Part shown: positions 11,990 to 22,079 of the stretch, in pieces
Layout: each line of letters starts with the position of its first letter
Numbering within the stretch: position 1 is the first letter of the stretch
Source of the DNA: Cololabis saira
Lineage: Eukaryota > Chordata > Actinopteri > Beloniformes > Belonidae
Reading direction: 5' to 3'
DNA length: 64,000 nucleotides
Assembly (NCBI RefSeq): GCF_033807715.1
Contig: NC_084590.1
Coordinates: forward strand, 4,273,577 to 4,337,576
The notes under the pieces: generated by a model
Told to the model about the DNA's origin: nothing
Databases searched by the model: none
What the model saw: only the letters and a program-made list of their open reading frames with translations
Position numbers and translations under genes: made by a program

Positions 11990-12655
11990 ACTGAGACAGG
12001 TATTGCCGCCGCTCTCGGCCCCACCGTTTAAATTTTTGCAGACCCCGTCTGTCAAAGTCACATTTTATGAATCCCAACGCCTATGTCTACATTCTGACAA
12101 AAGTTTTATGTCTCCTTTTTAGGGTTTCGCCGTGAGCTCGAGTTTAAAACAAAAATTCAGGTAATTTTTAACTGCTTCTCCCACTCTACCAACTGACATT
12201 CTGACATAGGTTTGACGAAAAAGTGATTTCCAGTCCTCGCTTGTGTGCTCATACTTTTGAAAAGTTTACATCTTAGGAAAAAACAGTTTGAAGAAGAAGA
12301 GAAGAGAAGTTTTCCTGCATTTTGAAGTTTTAAGTGACATTTCTATGTGCAGGTATGAGAGAGCTAGGTGACTCAGAAAAAAGGTGAAGTTATGTGTGTG
12401 TTTTTTACCTCACACAATACGTGGGAAAATCTCGTTCCCCCATTAGCTTGGAAATCTGGAAATGTTTTTGCACTTCGTGCGAAAACTATTTGTGCGATCG
12501 CTCTGAAAATTCACAGGACTGTAGTTAAATTCAGGGCCTACAACTTTCTAAATCGGTTCAGAATTTTTTCGAGTAAGGGTGTGCGAGTGTGTGGTGTGCA
12601 AGTGGTGAGTGCCTCGTGGCACTGCCGTGGCACTAATAAAAAATAAAATAAAAAT
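11990..12655. repeat. Probable interspersed repeat of unknown class
   Basis: A block of higher-complexity sequence ('ttgccgccgctctcggcccc', 'gccgtgagctcgagtttaaa') ending in an A-rich tail 'aataaaaaataaaataaaaa'. It resembles sequence I have seen repeatedly in fish genomes, but I cannot name it and no second copy lies in this window. No long frame supports coding. Confidence 0.35.
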
Positions 12656-14670
12656 ACTAATGAAAAGGAAATTAACTGTATGGATGGTACTTACTTAGTA
12701 AAGTTTACCATCCCAGCACAAAAGCCCACAAAGAGTATGTCAAACTTTTGTGAGTTTTTGTGCAAGTTGGCAAGAAGTACACCATGATACTTGTACTCTA
12801 CATGTGTAACCCGTATGTTCATTTTGCTCAATCATTTATGTTGCATATGTTAAGATTTTCCTTTTTTAAAACCCCCTTTCCATTATATTTATATGACATG
12901 ACATTTCCATCATCATAGCTTCTTCATTTTCAACACAATTGTGTATGGCAAAAAACATTTTCAACATTGCCTCAACACCTATTGTTTTTACAACAATCGA
13001 ATCATAGACCATATTTAAAGAACCAGGCTGTGAGGTGTCACATTACCTATCGATTTATATCAGAGCTAGTTGAAGATTACATTTGTACCTATAGGACATA
13101 TCATATTTGAAACTTGGGACCAGGACCATAACTAACTTAGGCTGTTTGTCTCCAGAAGCCCCTGGCAAGACAAACTCAGAAGCCGTGGAGAGAAGCAGGT
13201 CAGCCAGTTTCTACTTCCACAATGGTTTCACCCTCAAGTCCTGAAAGTTGCTGCTTGAAAACTTACCATTATGCATAAAGATTATGTTGGTCTTTCATCT
13301 ATACTCATACAGTAGAAAGGGCAAGGTGCAATCTCCTACATGGCATATTAATCTGCCCAAAATCTGACAATGTTTAACGTCACATACCTCTGACTGGCAG
13401 AGAAATTGATTGATCGAATACTGAGCCTGACCATCTGAAAATGTACCAGTAAGTAAATTAGACTTTTACTCACGTAGCTATAAAATATAGTATTTTACTT
13501 AAAATTATAATGTAGCTGTATGTAGAACCATATAAAGTAAGGACATTGCCTATGTAACAAAGAATAAATTCACTCAGGGAGTACACACGCTTGGCAAAGT
13601 GAAAATAACTAATTTTCCTTTGGAGGTTTTCCTGATGGTACAGTATGTGAGGTCTGTAGGTTGGCCTGATTAGCACGGTGCATGGAGTGTGTCTACACCA
13701 TCTGACCCACTGAGTGATATTCATTTGTCATTTACATATTGGAGACCAACTGCTGTGTTTTTTGCTCAGGGCAAAGGTTTTTCTCAATGTGTTGTTTGGT
13801 GACTGCACTGACAATTTCATTATAAGTGGAATGCACACTTCAGAGCATTATCTATTCATAATTTACAAGCTGGTTGTTATTTGTTTACATATGTGTGCAC
13901 ATTTCCTGTCATAAGGAATTTCACAGTTGAAAAGAAATGCATTTTATATATAGAAACCATGAAATAAGTTTTGTAGCTTCAAGGTTTACATCAAGATGAA
14001 ACCTGCACTTTATTTAGACTTTATAGTGTATTTATGTTATGTAATTATATTTTTTCTGCAAAATACTGGACATGAGAGAAGCTATTTACACTTGGAATAA
14101 CAATGCATCTTTGATGATATAACGATAAATTGAATGGAACAAGAACATTTTTTTAAGTCTTGTTGTCCACTCAAAGCACAAGTCACATTCACCCATCTAT
14201 ACAGGATCCTCGTGGTGCATTAATGACATTTACAGAGATGTATTTTCTATTGTGTGTAGGCAGTGCTTTTTCTGTCAAGCACACTATTACATGCCATTGA
14301 GCAGATTGGGGGCTATGTGGGATTCAGCCTTTTGTCTAATCATAAAGCAGAGCTCTAAGCCCTGTTGCAAGCATACTGAGGTGGCATTGAGAATGTTATT
14401 CTGATTAGCTCCGATTGAGGATGTGTATTCTGATTAGGCCTGCAAAACAAACTACTCACCTGAATTACCTCCACACAATCAACAGGGTTTCTATCATTTT
14501 TTGTCTGCTTTAGTAGCTTTGTGTAAAGCTCTCACAGAGGTTATTAGGTTAGAGTTCACCTGGACAGGTCAGCAGTACATCACACGGTCACACATACTGT
14601 AGACATATGACCATGTAGACTCATACTCACCGTCAATTTACAATCAGTCTACATGAATGCTTTTTCTTTT
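12656..14670. other. No recognised gene
   Basis: AT-rich. Frames are at most 84 codons without motifs. No element ends recognised. Confidence 0.5.
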
Positions 14671-14677
14671 TATATAT

Positions 14678-14727
<50 letters not shown>

Positions 14728-14731
14728 ATAC
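14671..14731. repeat. (AT)n-(GT)n compound microsatellite
   Basis: AT dinucleotides to about 14716 followed by a short GT run. Confidence 0.95.
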
Positions 14732-15550
14732 ACATATGTATGTAAACACACCTTGCCATGTTGTTTGTTGTGTTGCCACTGTAGTAGGACTTACAATTTC
14801 TTCAGTGAGTCAGAAGCTACTGAAACATCACAGCGTATACTATAGTACATCTTGTACTCCGTCTTCAAACTCCCAATCCATTCCATGGCCACAGAAACAA
14901 TCAAGATTCAAATTCAAAGCTTTGTGAAATAAATAAAGCATGTTTTCAAATGTATTTTGCATTTTCAAGCATCTACCCATCTCAAACTGAGTTTAGGAGA
15001 AGATAAAACTTTAGGACACTGTTCCTTTTCTTCTGTTTTTCATTTAATCCATTACAGAAAAAAATAGGAAAAAAAATGCATATTGTAGCAGTATGTGATC
15101 TGACAAGTTTATTTTAAAATGTATTTAGTAACCTCTTGTGTTGGAGCATATTAAATATGTACTGCCCATACAGAACTCAATCTTTCTCATGCTACCTTGG
15201 TGAACATTATAAACATGTTGTGTCATAATATTGCAAGCGAACATTTCACAGCCTATGAGCATGTCAAAAACCACCCTTTTGTCCCTTTCTTCCTGCCCTT
15301 TTCTTTCCTTTTTTTGTTTTGATATGTTTCACTTACTACAAGTCCAATATGTCTCTTGGCCTCACAATGTGACCCGATCTTGTGGTGGTGGTATGTGGTG
15401 ACTTCATGAGACTTAGTTGTGTGGTCTTTGTGTGTCCACTGTCCTGCTGCAAAGTCTCAGGTTTGGTGTTTTTAATTTTCCAACTGGTGGCTGCATGCAG
15501 GGGTCTATAGGAGGCGGCTCCAGTTGTTCCTGAACACCTGGCCTTCATCC
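14732..15550. other. No recognised gene
   Basis: Low-complexity AT and CT tracts. The 70-codon minus frame at 15336-15548 has no recognisable domain. Confidence 0.45.
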
Positions 15551-16277
15551 TTAAAGCGGACCTATTATGGCATCTAATACCTATTTTAAACAGGCCTTGA
15601 ATGTCGTAAAAACCAAGCTTTTGATTGTTTTTGCTAAATGAATTAGAAATTCAGCCTCTGAGCCATGTCTGCAGCCTCCCAGTCTCTAACCTCATTATCT
15701 ATGCGGGATTCTGAGTGGGCGGGGCTATGATAATGAGGCACTGTGCTGATTGGCTGCCTGAATGACGCGATACACCGCTACGAACAAATGGCGGAAGCTC
15801 CGGCCGGGGGAGTTAGTTGTGGGCGTGGTTTCACACATCGGAGGCCAACCGATGTAAATCGCATTTCGTTACGTAACGAAAGGGAGCAGAATCTTATTGG
15901 CTCGTAGATCCACATCACACTGGATGGATCATCCGGGCGGCTGTACAGACACTGCAGAATTTGGTTGCTTTCCTCCTTATCTGAGTTGGCAGGCTGAGGG
16001 GAGACCACTTTATATATGTTAAAGCAAGAGAAAACGTGTTTATTTTGTAGGATCTTTGGGTACCAGCTGAATGATTGTTGCAGGTTTTCATGTCCCAGCT
16101 GGAAGCTGGTAGCGGACTGTGGCACTGGCAGGGCAGGCAGTGCTTTGGCATTCCTATCGTAGTAATGTTTCTGTTGCTTCTGGCAAAGTTCTCTCTGATT
16201 TGACTGTAGCAGGCAAGCTCTCTTTCAGCCACTTTTCAGTGGTAGTAAGGTCTGAACATAGGTACCTACTTACTTAT
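15551..16277. mobile_element. TTAA-flanked DNA transposon, left end only
   Basis: TTAA (15551-15554) is followed by AGCGGACCTATTATGGCATC, a terminus I associate with TTAA-targeting fish transposons of Kolobok type. GC-richer internal sequence follows, up to the gypsy LTR at 16278. The matching right terminus is not seen, so the element is truncated or interrupted by the LTR element. Two overlapping minus-strand frames of 105-115 codons show no certain domain. Confidence 0.45.
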
Positions 16278-16581
16278 TGTTACGAACTGAACAAACTAGG
16301 AGGTTCAGGAGCAACAATAGTAGAAATTTCCTGGGAAGGGAAAAAGATGACGGCTGGGAGTTTAAACAAAATTCAGGGATTTTATTAATAAACAAGGACT
16401 CAATAATTGTTAAACACAAAACAATCCTCCAAAATCCGAGGACAACAAGGACTAACCATTTAACAAAAAACAATCCACTCAAAAGGAGGGACAACCAAGC
16501 ACGATCAGGGAAACTAAGGAAAAACACTAAATTAAACTTTGCTACACACTTGTAGCGAAGTTTAATTCGCTACAAACACAT

Positions 16582-17292
16582 TTGCTTCTAAATTCAGATA
16601 AAACAGAGGTTATCATTCTTGGTCCAGAGCATCTTAGGAAGGGACTAGATGGTGTTGCGATGGCTTCCAGTGCAACTGTGAGAAACCTTGGTGTTGTTTT
16701 CGATCAGGATTTGTCGTTTAAACCATATGTTAATCAGGTTTGTAAAATAGCGTTTTTCCATCTCTGTAATATTGCAAAAATTAGGAAAATCCTCTCGCAG
16801 AGTGATGCAGAAAAACTAGTTCATGCGTTTGTATCTTTTAGACTGGATTACTGTAATGTGTTGTTAGCAGGATGTCCAAGTAATTTGCTGAATAGGCTCC
16901 AGCTGATCCAGAACGCAGCAGCACGAGTGCTGACAGGAATTAGCAGGAGAGACCACGTCTCTCCAGTGTTAGCGTCGCTCCATTGGCTACCTTTAAAATT
17001 CAGAATTCAATTTAAAATTTTATTACTTGCATATAAAGCCCAAAACGGCTTAGCTCTGCAGTATTTACAAGATTTGATAGTGCCTTATGTTCCTGGCAGA
17101 GCTCTCCGCTCCCAGAGTGCAGGTTTACTCGTAGTTCCTAGAGTATCTAAATGTAGATTTGGAGGGCGGGCGTTCTGCTATCAGGCACCATTACTTTGGA
17201 ACCAACTTCCAATCTGGGTTAAGGAGGCTGACACCACCTCCACCTTTAAAACTAAACTTAAAACCTTTCTATTTAGTAAAGCCTATAGTTAG
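16582..17292 (+). pseudogene. L2-type reverse transcriptase, C-terminal part
   Basis: About 236 codons stay open, from an in-frame TTG region with no start of its own. Recognisable family motifs are LLNSDKTEVIILG near the start, LDYCNVLLAG, RLQLIQNAAARVLT and LHWLPLKFRIQFKILLLAYK, in the order seen in L2/CR1 RT thumb and C-terminal regions. The catalytic YxDD part lies upstream and is absent because of 5' truncation. The frame ends at a natural-looking stop, FLFSKAYS. The frame is intact, so the insertion is comparatively recent, but it cannot be autonomous. Confidence 0.85.
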
Positions 17293-17692
17293 TGTTTAGT
17301 AAACCTCTAGCTGGTGTTGGTAAATCTCTAGGTAGTGTAAACTCTAGTGTGTTAGAGTCAGTAGTCATAGTTGCAGCTATAGAACAAAACTATAATAGTT
17401 AGTCTCAAATATAGCTTCGCGGTAGATATGCTGCTATAGGCTTATGCTGCAGGGGGGCACCGACATGATCCGCTGGGCGGTGCCTCTCACCCTTCTTCTC
17501 CTCTCCTTTTCCCTGCCTCTCTTCTCCATTACCATTTTTATTTATTATAAATATCTCATAGCTATCATTTTTGTCCATCGTTCCTGTAGTTTCTTGTGCC
17601 GGCCCCCCTTTTTTCTCTTTTGTGCATGTTTGCAGGCTGGAGCCTCGGGAGCTGCGTTCTGGCCTGTGTTCCCTGGCCCCCCCACCCCCATC

Positions 17693-17890
17693 CCCGGTCA
17701 TCCCGTTGCTGCTTCCACCTGCCTACGTGGATGTCTGCTGTTGCTGCTTCCGCCTGCCTGCACCCCCCCCCCCCTGGTCATCCCGCTGCTGCTTCCACAT
17801 GACTGTTGTGTGCTGCTGACGCCCCCACCCCCCACCTCTGGTCATCCCGCTGCTGCTTCCACCTGCCTGCTGTGTGCTGCTGACGTTCCT
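17693..17890 (+). repeat. VNTR within the L2-type 3' UTR
   Basis: Roughly 65 bp units built round GGTCATCCCGCTGCTGCTTC and 'cacctgcctgctgtgtgctgctgac' are repeated about three times with C-tracts between. The copy at 58.6 kb has only one such unit. It causes several spurious proline/serine-rich frames. Confidence 0.8.
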
Positions 17891-18454
17891 GACTCCCCCA
17901 GTCTGGCCTTCGGCAGGAGGGTCCCCCCTTATGAGCCTGGTCCTGCTCAAGGTTTCTTTCCTCCTAAAGTGGAGTTTTTCCTTGCCACTGTTTGGCTTAA
18001 GGCTTTTCTCCCACTAGGGGAGTTTTTACCTGCCATTGTTTATATAATAATTGCTCGGGGGTTTATGTTTATGTTTATGTTCATGTTCTGGATCTCTGGA
18101 AAGCGTCTAGAGACAACATCTGTTGTAATAGACGCTATATAAATAAAATTGAATTGAATTGTAGGATACAACTAAATCAAAAAACACTGGCAGAACGTAA
18201 GGTGGTGAGACAGCGGTTCTGGGGAGCACTGAAGCAGTCCACGGACACCAAACACAGCACACAGCAAACGGCACGGTCCACACAGGAGAGCCGCCCGGCA
18301 GCTCCAGTCCACTCTCCTTTGTAGCAGTCTCCTGATTGTCACACCTGCGAAGCCTCCTGATTGTAGATGGGCAACAGCTGCAAGGCACCGTCCCAGCAGC
18401 TCCTACAACAAGCAGAAAAAGAAATAACACACACACACACTACGGCACGTAACA

Positions 18455-18463
18455 CCCCCTCCC
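18455..18463 (-). promoter_or_regulatory. Polypurine tract of the Gmr1-like element
   Basis: On the minus strand GGGAGGGGG directly precedes the LTR start TGTTACG, the usual position of the plus-strand priming site. Confidence 0.75.
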
Positions 18464-18526
18464 ATAAGAATGAACCTCATCCCGTTAATCCATAGCTAAT
18501 GAACTCAATACATTATGGGAGTAGCC

Positions 18527-19792
18527 TCACCCACGGGACAACGCATCTGCCACCACATTGTCAGCTCCCCTCTTGTGGTGGATAACCAGGTTGTAGCTCT
18601 GTGCCAGGAGGGCCCAACGCATCAAGCGCTGGTTACTGTTATACATCTGGCCCAAAAAAACAAGTGGATTATGGTCAGTGTACACAGTGACAGGGAATAA
18701 GCTTGACCCGACATAGACCTTAAAGTGTTGTAAAGCTACGAGCATCGCTAGTGTCTCCTTCTCAATAGTCGAATAGTTCAACTGATGACGCTTGAACTTT
18801 GAGGAGAAGTAGCACACTGGATGATTCACACCATCACTGTTACCCTGTAATAATACTGCACCGGCCCCAGTTGCACTGGTGTCCACCTCAAGGCTAAAGG
18901 GACAAGAGAAGTCAGGAGCCCCAAGCACCGGAGCACTACAGAGAATGGATTTGGCAGCATTAAAGGCCTGGTCACACTCTTCGCTCCACACAAATGGAAC
19001 TGCAGGGCTACACAACCTGGTAAGAGGAGAGACAATAGTAGAGAGATTTTTGCAGAAACAACGGTAGTAGCCTGTCATACCGAGGAAACGACGAAGCTCA
19101 CGTCGAGTGGTGGGGATCGGAAAGGACAGAACTGCACTGACTTTGGCCTCAACAGGCCGGATCTGCCCATGACCCACCTGCTTCCCCAAGTAGGTAACCG
19201 TGGCCTTACCAAACTCACACTTGACTAGATTAAGGGTAAGGGTTGCATCGGCCAGGCGCTGAAACACTGCTCCTAAACTAGACAGGTGGCTCTCCCAATC
19301 AGAATCAGAATCCTTTATTATCAATGTACCTGGGTACTGTGAGATTATACTGGAGTACACCACCACATCATCAAGGTAAACACTACAGTTAGGCACATCC
19401 GTGACTGCATTTACTTTACGGAAGTCCGTACAGAACCTGGGGGTATTATCCGACTTGGGTACCATGATACAGAGTGAACTCCAAGGACTACAGCTGGGCT
19501 TAGCCAAATTGTTTTCAACCAGGTATGCTACCTCCGCTCTCATGGTTTCTCTTTTAGCTGGTGAGCAGCGGTACGCATGCTGTTTTATTGGGGTAGCTTT
19601 GCCTACATCGATATCGTGCTCGATCACCGAGGTACGATTAGGTACATCACCTACCACTGAAGTGTACATGCCCAGTAAGTTAATGATGTCTTGCCTCTGG
19701 GGAACTGACAAGTATGACAGCTGATCATTAACTGTAGACAGAAATTTTGAATTCTTCAGCCTACCACACTGATGACCGTCACAGGGCATCAC
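18527..19792 (-). pseudogene. pol: Gypsy RT-RNase H, with RT palm deletion
   Basis: A 421-residue frame. RT fingers are at about 60-130 (CSPWSSLCIMVPKSD, FRKVNAV), YLDD at 139-142, then the connection (RRFLGMTGYYRCF, about 234-247). RNase H at about 300-420 keeps acidic residues D304, E346, D373 and D416 (DALSR). The step from FRKVNAVT to CSVYLDD is too short: RT motif A with its catalytic Asp and motif B are missing, an in-frame deletion near 19400. About 17 extra residues follow YLDDVVVYSS (19298-19348) and match a LINE-tail-like sequence. It lies 3' of integrase, the diagnostic Gmr1 order. Confidence 0.9.
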
Positions 19793-20193
19793 CAGTCTGT
19801 TTCCTCCGGCTGCATCTCCACCAGGGCAGAAACCCCTACCACCGCGGCCTCCGAGGGCCGCAGATCTCTCCCAGTACCACCTCTGGAATGATAGGCTTTC
19901 AACATGTTAATATGACATACCCGGGTTTTCCGTCTTCGTTCTGGTGTATGGATGATGTAGTCAGTTTCACACACTTTCCTGTCCACCACATATGGACCTG
20001 AGAACCGTGTAGTGAGTGCAGCACCAGGTGTAGGGAGCAATATCAACACCATATCACCAGGCTGGAAATGTCGCTCAACTGCTTTTTTGTCAAACCTCTT
20101 CTTCATGTTCACTTGAGAGGCAGACAGTGCTTCTTTAGCCAGCTTAACAGCACGCTGCAGCCGCTCTCTACACTTAGAAACAAACTCTGTCAC
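19789..20193 (-). pseudogene. pol: Gypsy integrase C-terminal domain
   Basis: A 134-residue frame continuing integrase in a shifted frame. It contains FQPGDMVLIL and RFSGPYVVD, the GPY/F-type module of Ty3/gypsy integrases, then KTRVCHINMLKAYH, typical of the integrase end. The frame closes a few bases into the start of the RT frame. In a working element this would be one polyprotein with the upstream integrase, so a frameshift near 20194 is inferred. Confidence 0.87.
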
Positions 20194-20194
20194 A

Positions 20195-21010
20195 TTAGTT
20201 TTTAGGTGGGGAGCTGCACACTAGCTGCTCCTGTAGCACGTTGAGGGGGCCCCGCACATTATGTCCAAACACCAACTCGGCTGGGCTAAACCCCTGCTTT
20301 GCATCCCAAATGGCAAAAAGAACAAATGGCACCCCCTCATCCCAGTCTTTCCCTGTCTCGTGGCAGAACTTCTTCAGCATAGACTTAAGTGTTTGGTGCC
20401 AGCGTTCCAGAGCACCCTGGGACTCTGGATGATAGGTGCTGGACACAGAGTGGGAGACACCCATCGAAGTAAGCATCTGCTTGAACACCCTGGAAAGAAA
20501 ATTGGTGCCCTGATCAGTCTGCACAATCTTTGGGAGGCCAAAAGTGGTGAAGAACTTAATTAAAGCCTTCGTGACTGATGTAGCTGTGATTTTACGGAGG
20601 GGAATAGCTTCAGGAAAACGGGTGTTAATACACATCAAGGTGAGTAAAAACTGGTTTCCTGACTTTTTTCTAGGGAGTGGCCCAACACAGTCAACTAGCA
20701 CATGTTCAAATGGTTCCCCTATGGCTGGGATGGGCTGCAGAGGAGCAAGAGGGATGGGCTGATTCGGTTTACCCACGATTTGGCAGGTTGGGCAGGTTCT
20801 ACAGAACTGCGCAACGTCCGCTTTCATTCCTTGCCAGAAAAAGTGTTTAAGAACACGGTCATAGGTTTTGGCAATGCCCAAATGGCCTGACCACACATAT
20901 TCATGACCCAGTGCCAACACATGTTGACGACAGTTACTTGGGAGCACCACCTGATACACCTCACTGGCTAGATGTGAGGGCGCAACCCACCTGCGCATTT
21001 TTAACAACAC
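20195..21010 (-). pseudogene. pol: Gypsy integrase, zinc-binding and catalytic core
   Basis: A 271-residue frame. The zinc-binding HHCC region shows H36, H43, C70 and C73 (HEYVWSGHLG, CRTCPTC). The DDE core has D107 (VDCVGPL), D166 (TDQGTNF) and E202 (GALERWH), with 35 residues between the last two, the classic D,D35E spacing. All three catalytic residues are present. The frame ends at 20195 and resumes as the C-terminal domain in another frame. Upstream it overlaps the protease frame by a few bases. Integrase lying directly after protease is the unusual feature of this element. Confidence 0.92.
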
Positions 21011-21609
21011 ACATTTTTCTCAACAAAAAAGTGCTGCTTTTCATTACATTTTGATTTGTCAACCACGGCAGCCCGACACTTAGCAAGCGAGGGGTCACTT
21101 CCCTGCGCTTTGATGAGGGCCTCACGTGTCAACAGCACTTGAGAGTCGATCATAGACTCCACCTCCTTTTTAGGGTCCGTGACCCGACTGCTTATGACAC
21201 CCCCACCAGAGGGCGACTCCTCCTTGGAGAGAACAGAAGCCAGTATTGAGTCAGCAAGATTAACCTCTTGTACTTTTTTATGGGTCTGTGCTCTAGTTAG
21301 CACACTAGCCACAAACACATCAGGGTGACAAATGGCTACATCATCATGAGGATCACAGATAGGCACATCCACCACTTTAGGTACAGGATAAACCTTACCC
21401 CCTGCAATGTCATTTCCCATGATGAAATCAATACCATTGATGGGAAACTCTGAGCGGACACCCACCTCAAAGAACCCAGTGACTATAGCCGACCTCACAT
21501 GAACATGGTGTAGCGGTGCAGGTACGAACCCCATCTCGATACCCCTTACCACAGCACTTTCATGAGATCTGGTATTCAAAGGCAGCACACTGGAGAGGAT
21601 TACCACCAT
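21001..21609 (-). pseudogene. pol: Gypsy protease end and linker
   Basis: A 202-residue frame. FIMGNDIAGG at about residue 61-70 matches the conserved strand-and-flap end of gypsy retropepsins; the sequence before it (VILSSVLPL) is what normally follows the catalytic DTG. The DTG itself is missing because the element is cut at 21610. The remainder (EESPSGGG, LTREALIKAQGSDPSL) is a linker towards integrase. The assignment rests on GNDIAG and on position. Confidence 0.75.
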
Positions 21610-21610
21610 A

Positions 21611-22079
21611 ATTGGTGCAAATTATCCCCGCCCCTTCCTCTGATTGGTCGATATTTGATAGTCCCTATTTTCTAATATAACTTTTGAATGGTTTGACATA
21701 GAGAGTTGTGGGTGGTGTGATCTGACTCGGTTTTGAGTACTTGACCTTTATTGGCATGAATTAGCCCCGCCCCTTCTTTTGATTGGTCGATATGTGATAG
21801 TTCCTATTTTCTGCAAATAACTTTTGAATGGTTTGACATAAAAACTTGTGGGTGGTGTCATCGGACATGGTTTTGAGTCCTTGACCATAATTGGTGCAAA
21901 TTAGCCCCGCCCCTTCATCTGATTGGTCGCTATCTGATAGTTCCTACTTTCTGCCATAACTTTTGAATGGTTTGATATAGAGAGTTGTGGGTGGTGTCAT
22001 CGGATTTGGTTTTGAGTCCTTGACTTTTATTGGTGAAAATTGCACGCGCAAGGGCCCATTCATCGCTGCTTGCAGCTTT
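21611..22079. repeat. 139-140 bp tandem repeat family, copy A (3 units plus end)
   Basis: Units start at 21611, 21750, 21890 and 22029 with 'attggtgcaaattagccccgcc' -like sequence, giving periods of 139, 140 and 139. The last unit is partial and passes into the family's 3' end CGCTGCTTGCAGCTTT. Related arrays sit at 30368-30666 and 44801-45664. It abuts the broken protease, so its arrival coincides with loss of the gypsy 5' half. Confidence 0.9.

Larger units (their letters stand above)
16556..18160 (+). mobile_element. L2-type LINE, 5' truncated, inserted in the LTR
   Basis: Carries the C-terminal half of a reverse transcriptase ORF and an 870 bp 3' UTR ending in 'ctatataaataaaattgaattgaatt', the pentanucleotide tail of this fish LINE type. 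The same 3' UTR occurs in reverse at 30023-30360 and 58344-58780. Being inside the LTR, it is younger than the gypsy copy. Confidence 0.85.
16278..18454 (-). repeat. 3' LTR of the Gmr1-like element, split by a LINE
   Basis: On the minus strand the LTR starts TGTTACGTGCC (18454) just after the polypurine tract and ends CAGTTCGTAACA (16278). The ends TGTTACG/CGTAACA are inverted, as expected for an LTR. The LTR parts are about 16278-16555 and 18161-18454, some 570 bp in total; the rest is an L2-type LINE. The exact LINE junctions are uncertain by a few bases. Confidence 0.78.
16278..21610 (-). mobile_element. Gmr1-like Ty3/gypsy LTR retrotransposon, 5' truncated
   Basis: Read on the minus strand the pol parts occur in the order protease end (21609-21001), integrase (21010-20195), integrase C-terminus (20193-19789), RT plus RNase H (19792-18527), polypurine tract and 3' LTR. 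Ty3/gypsy elements normally place integrase last. The order here is that described for the Gmr1 group of deuterostome gypsy elements. Gag and the 5' LTR are missing: the protease is cut at 21610 by a tandem-repeat element. Frameshifts separate the pol parts and RT has an internal deletion, so the copy is dead. An L2-type LINE splits the LTR. Confidence 0.88.

Noticed and set aside
21611..22079. 5' LTR of the gypsy element
   Set aside because: Not similar to the 3' LTR; it is a 139-140 bp tandem family present at two other unrelated places.
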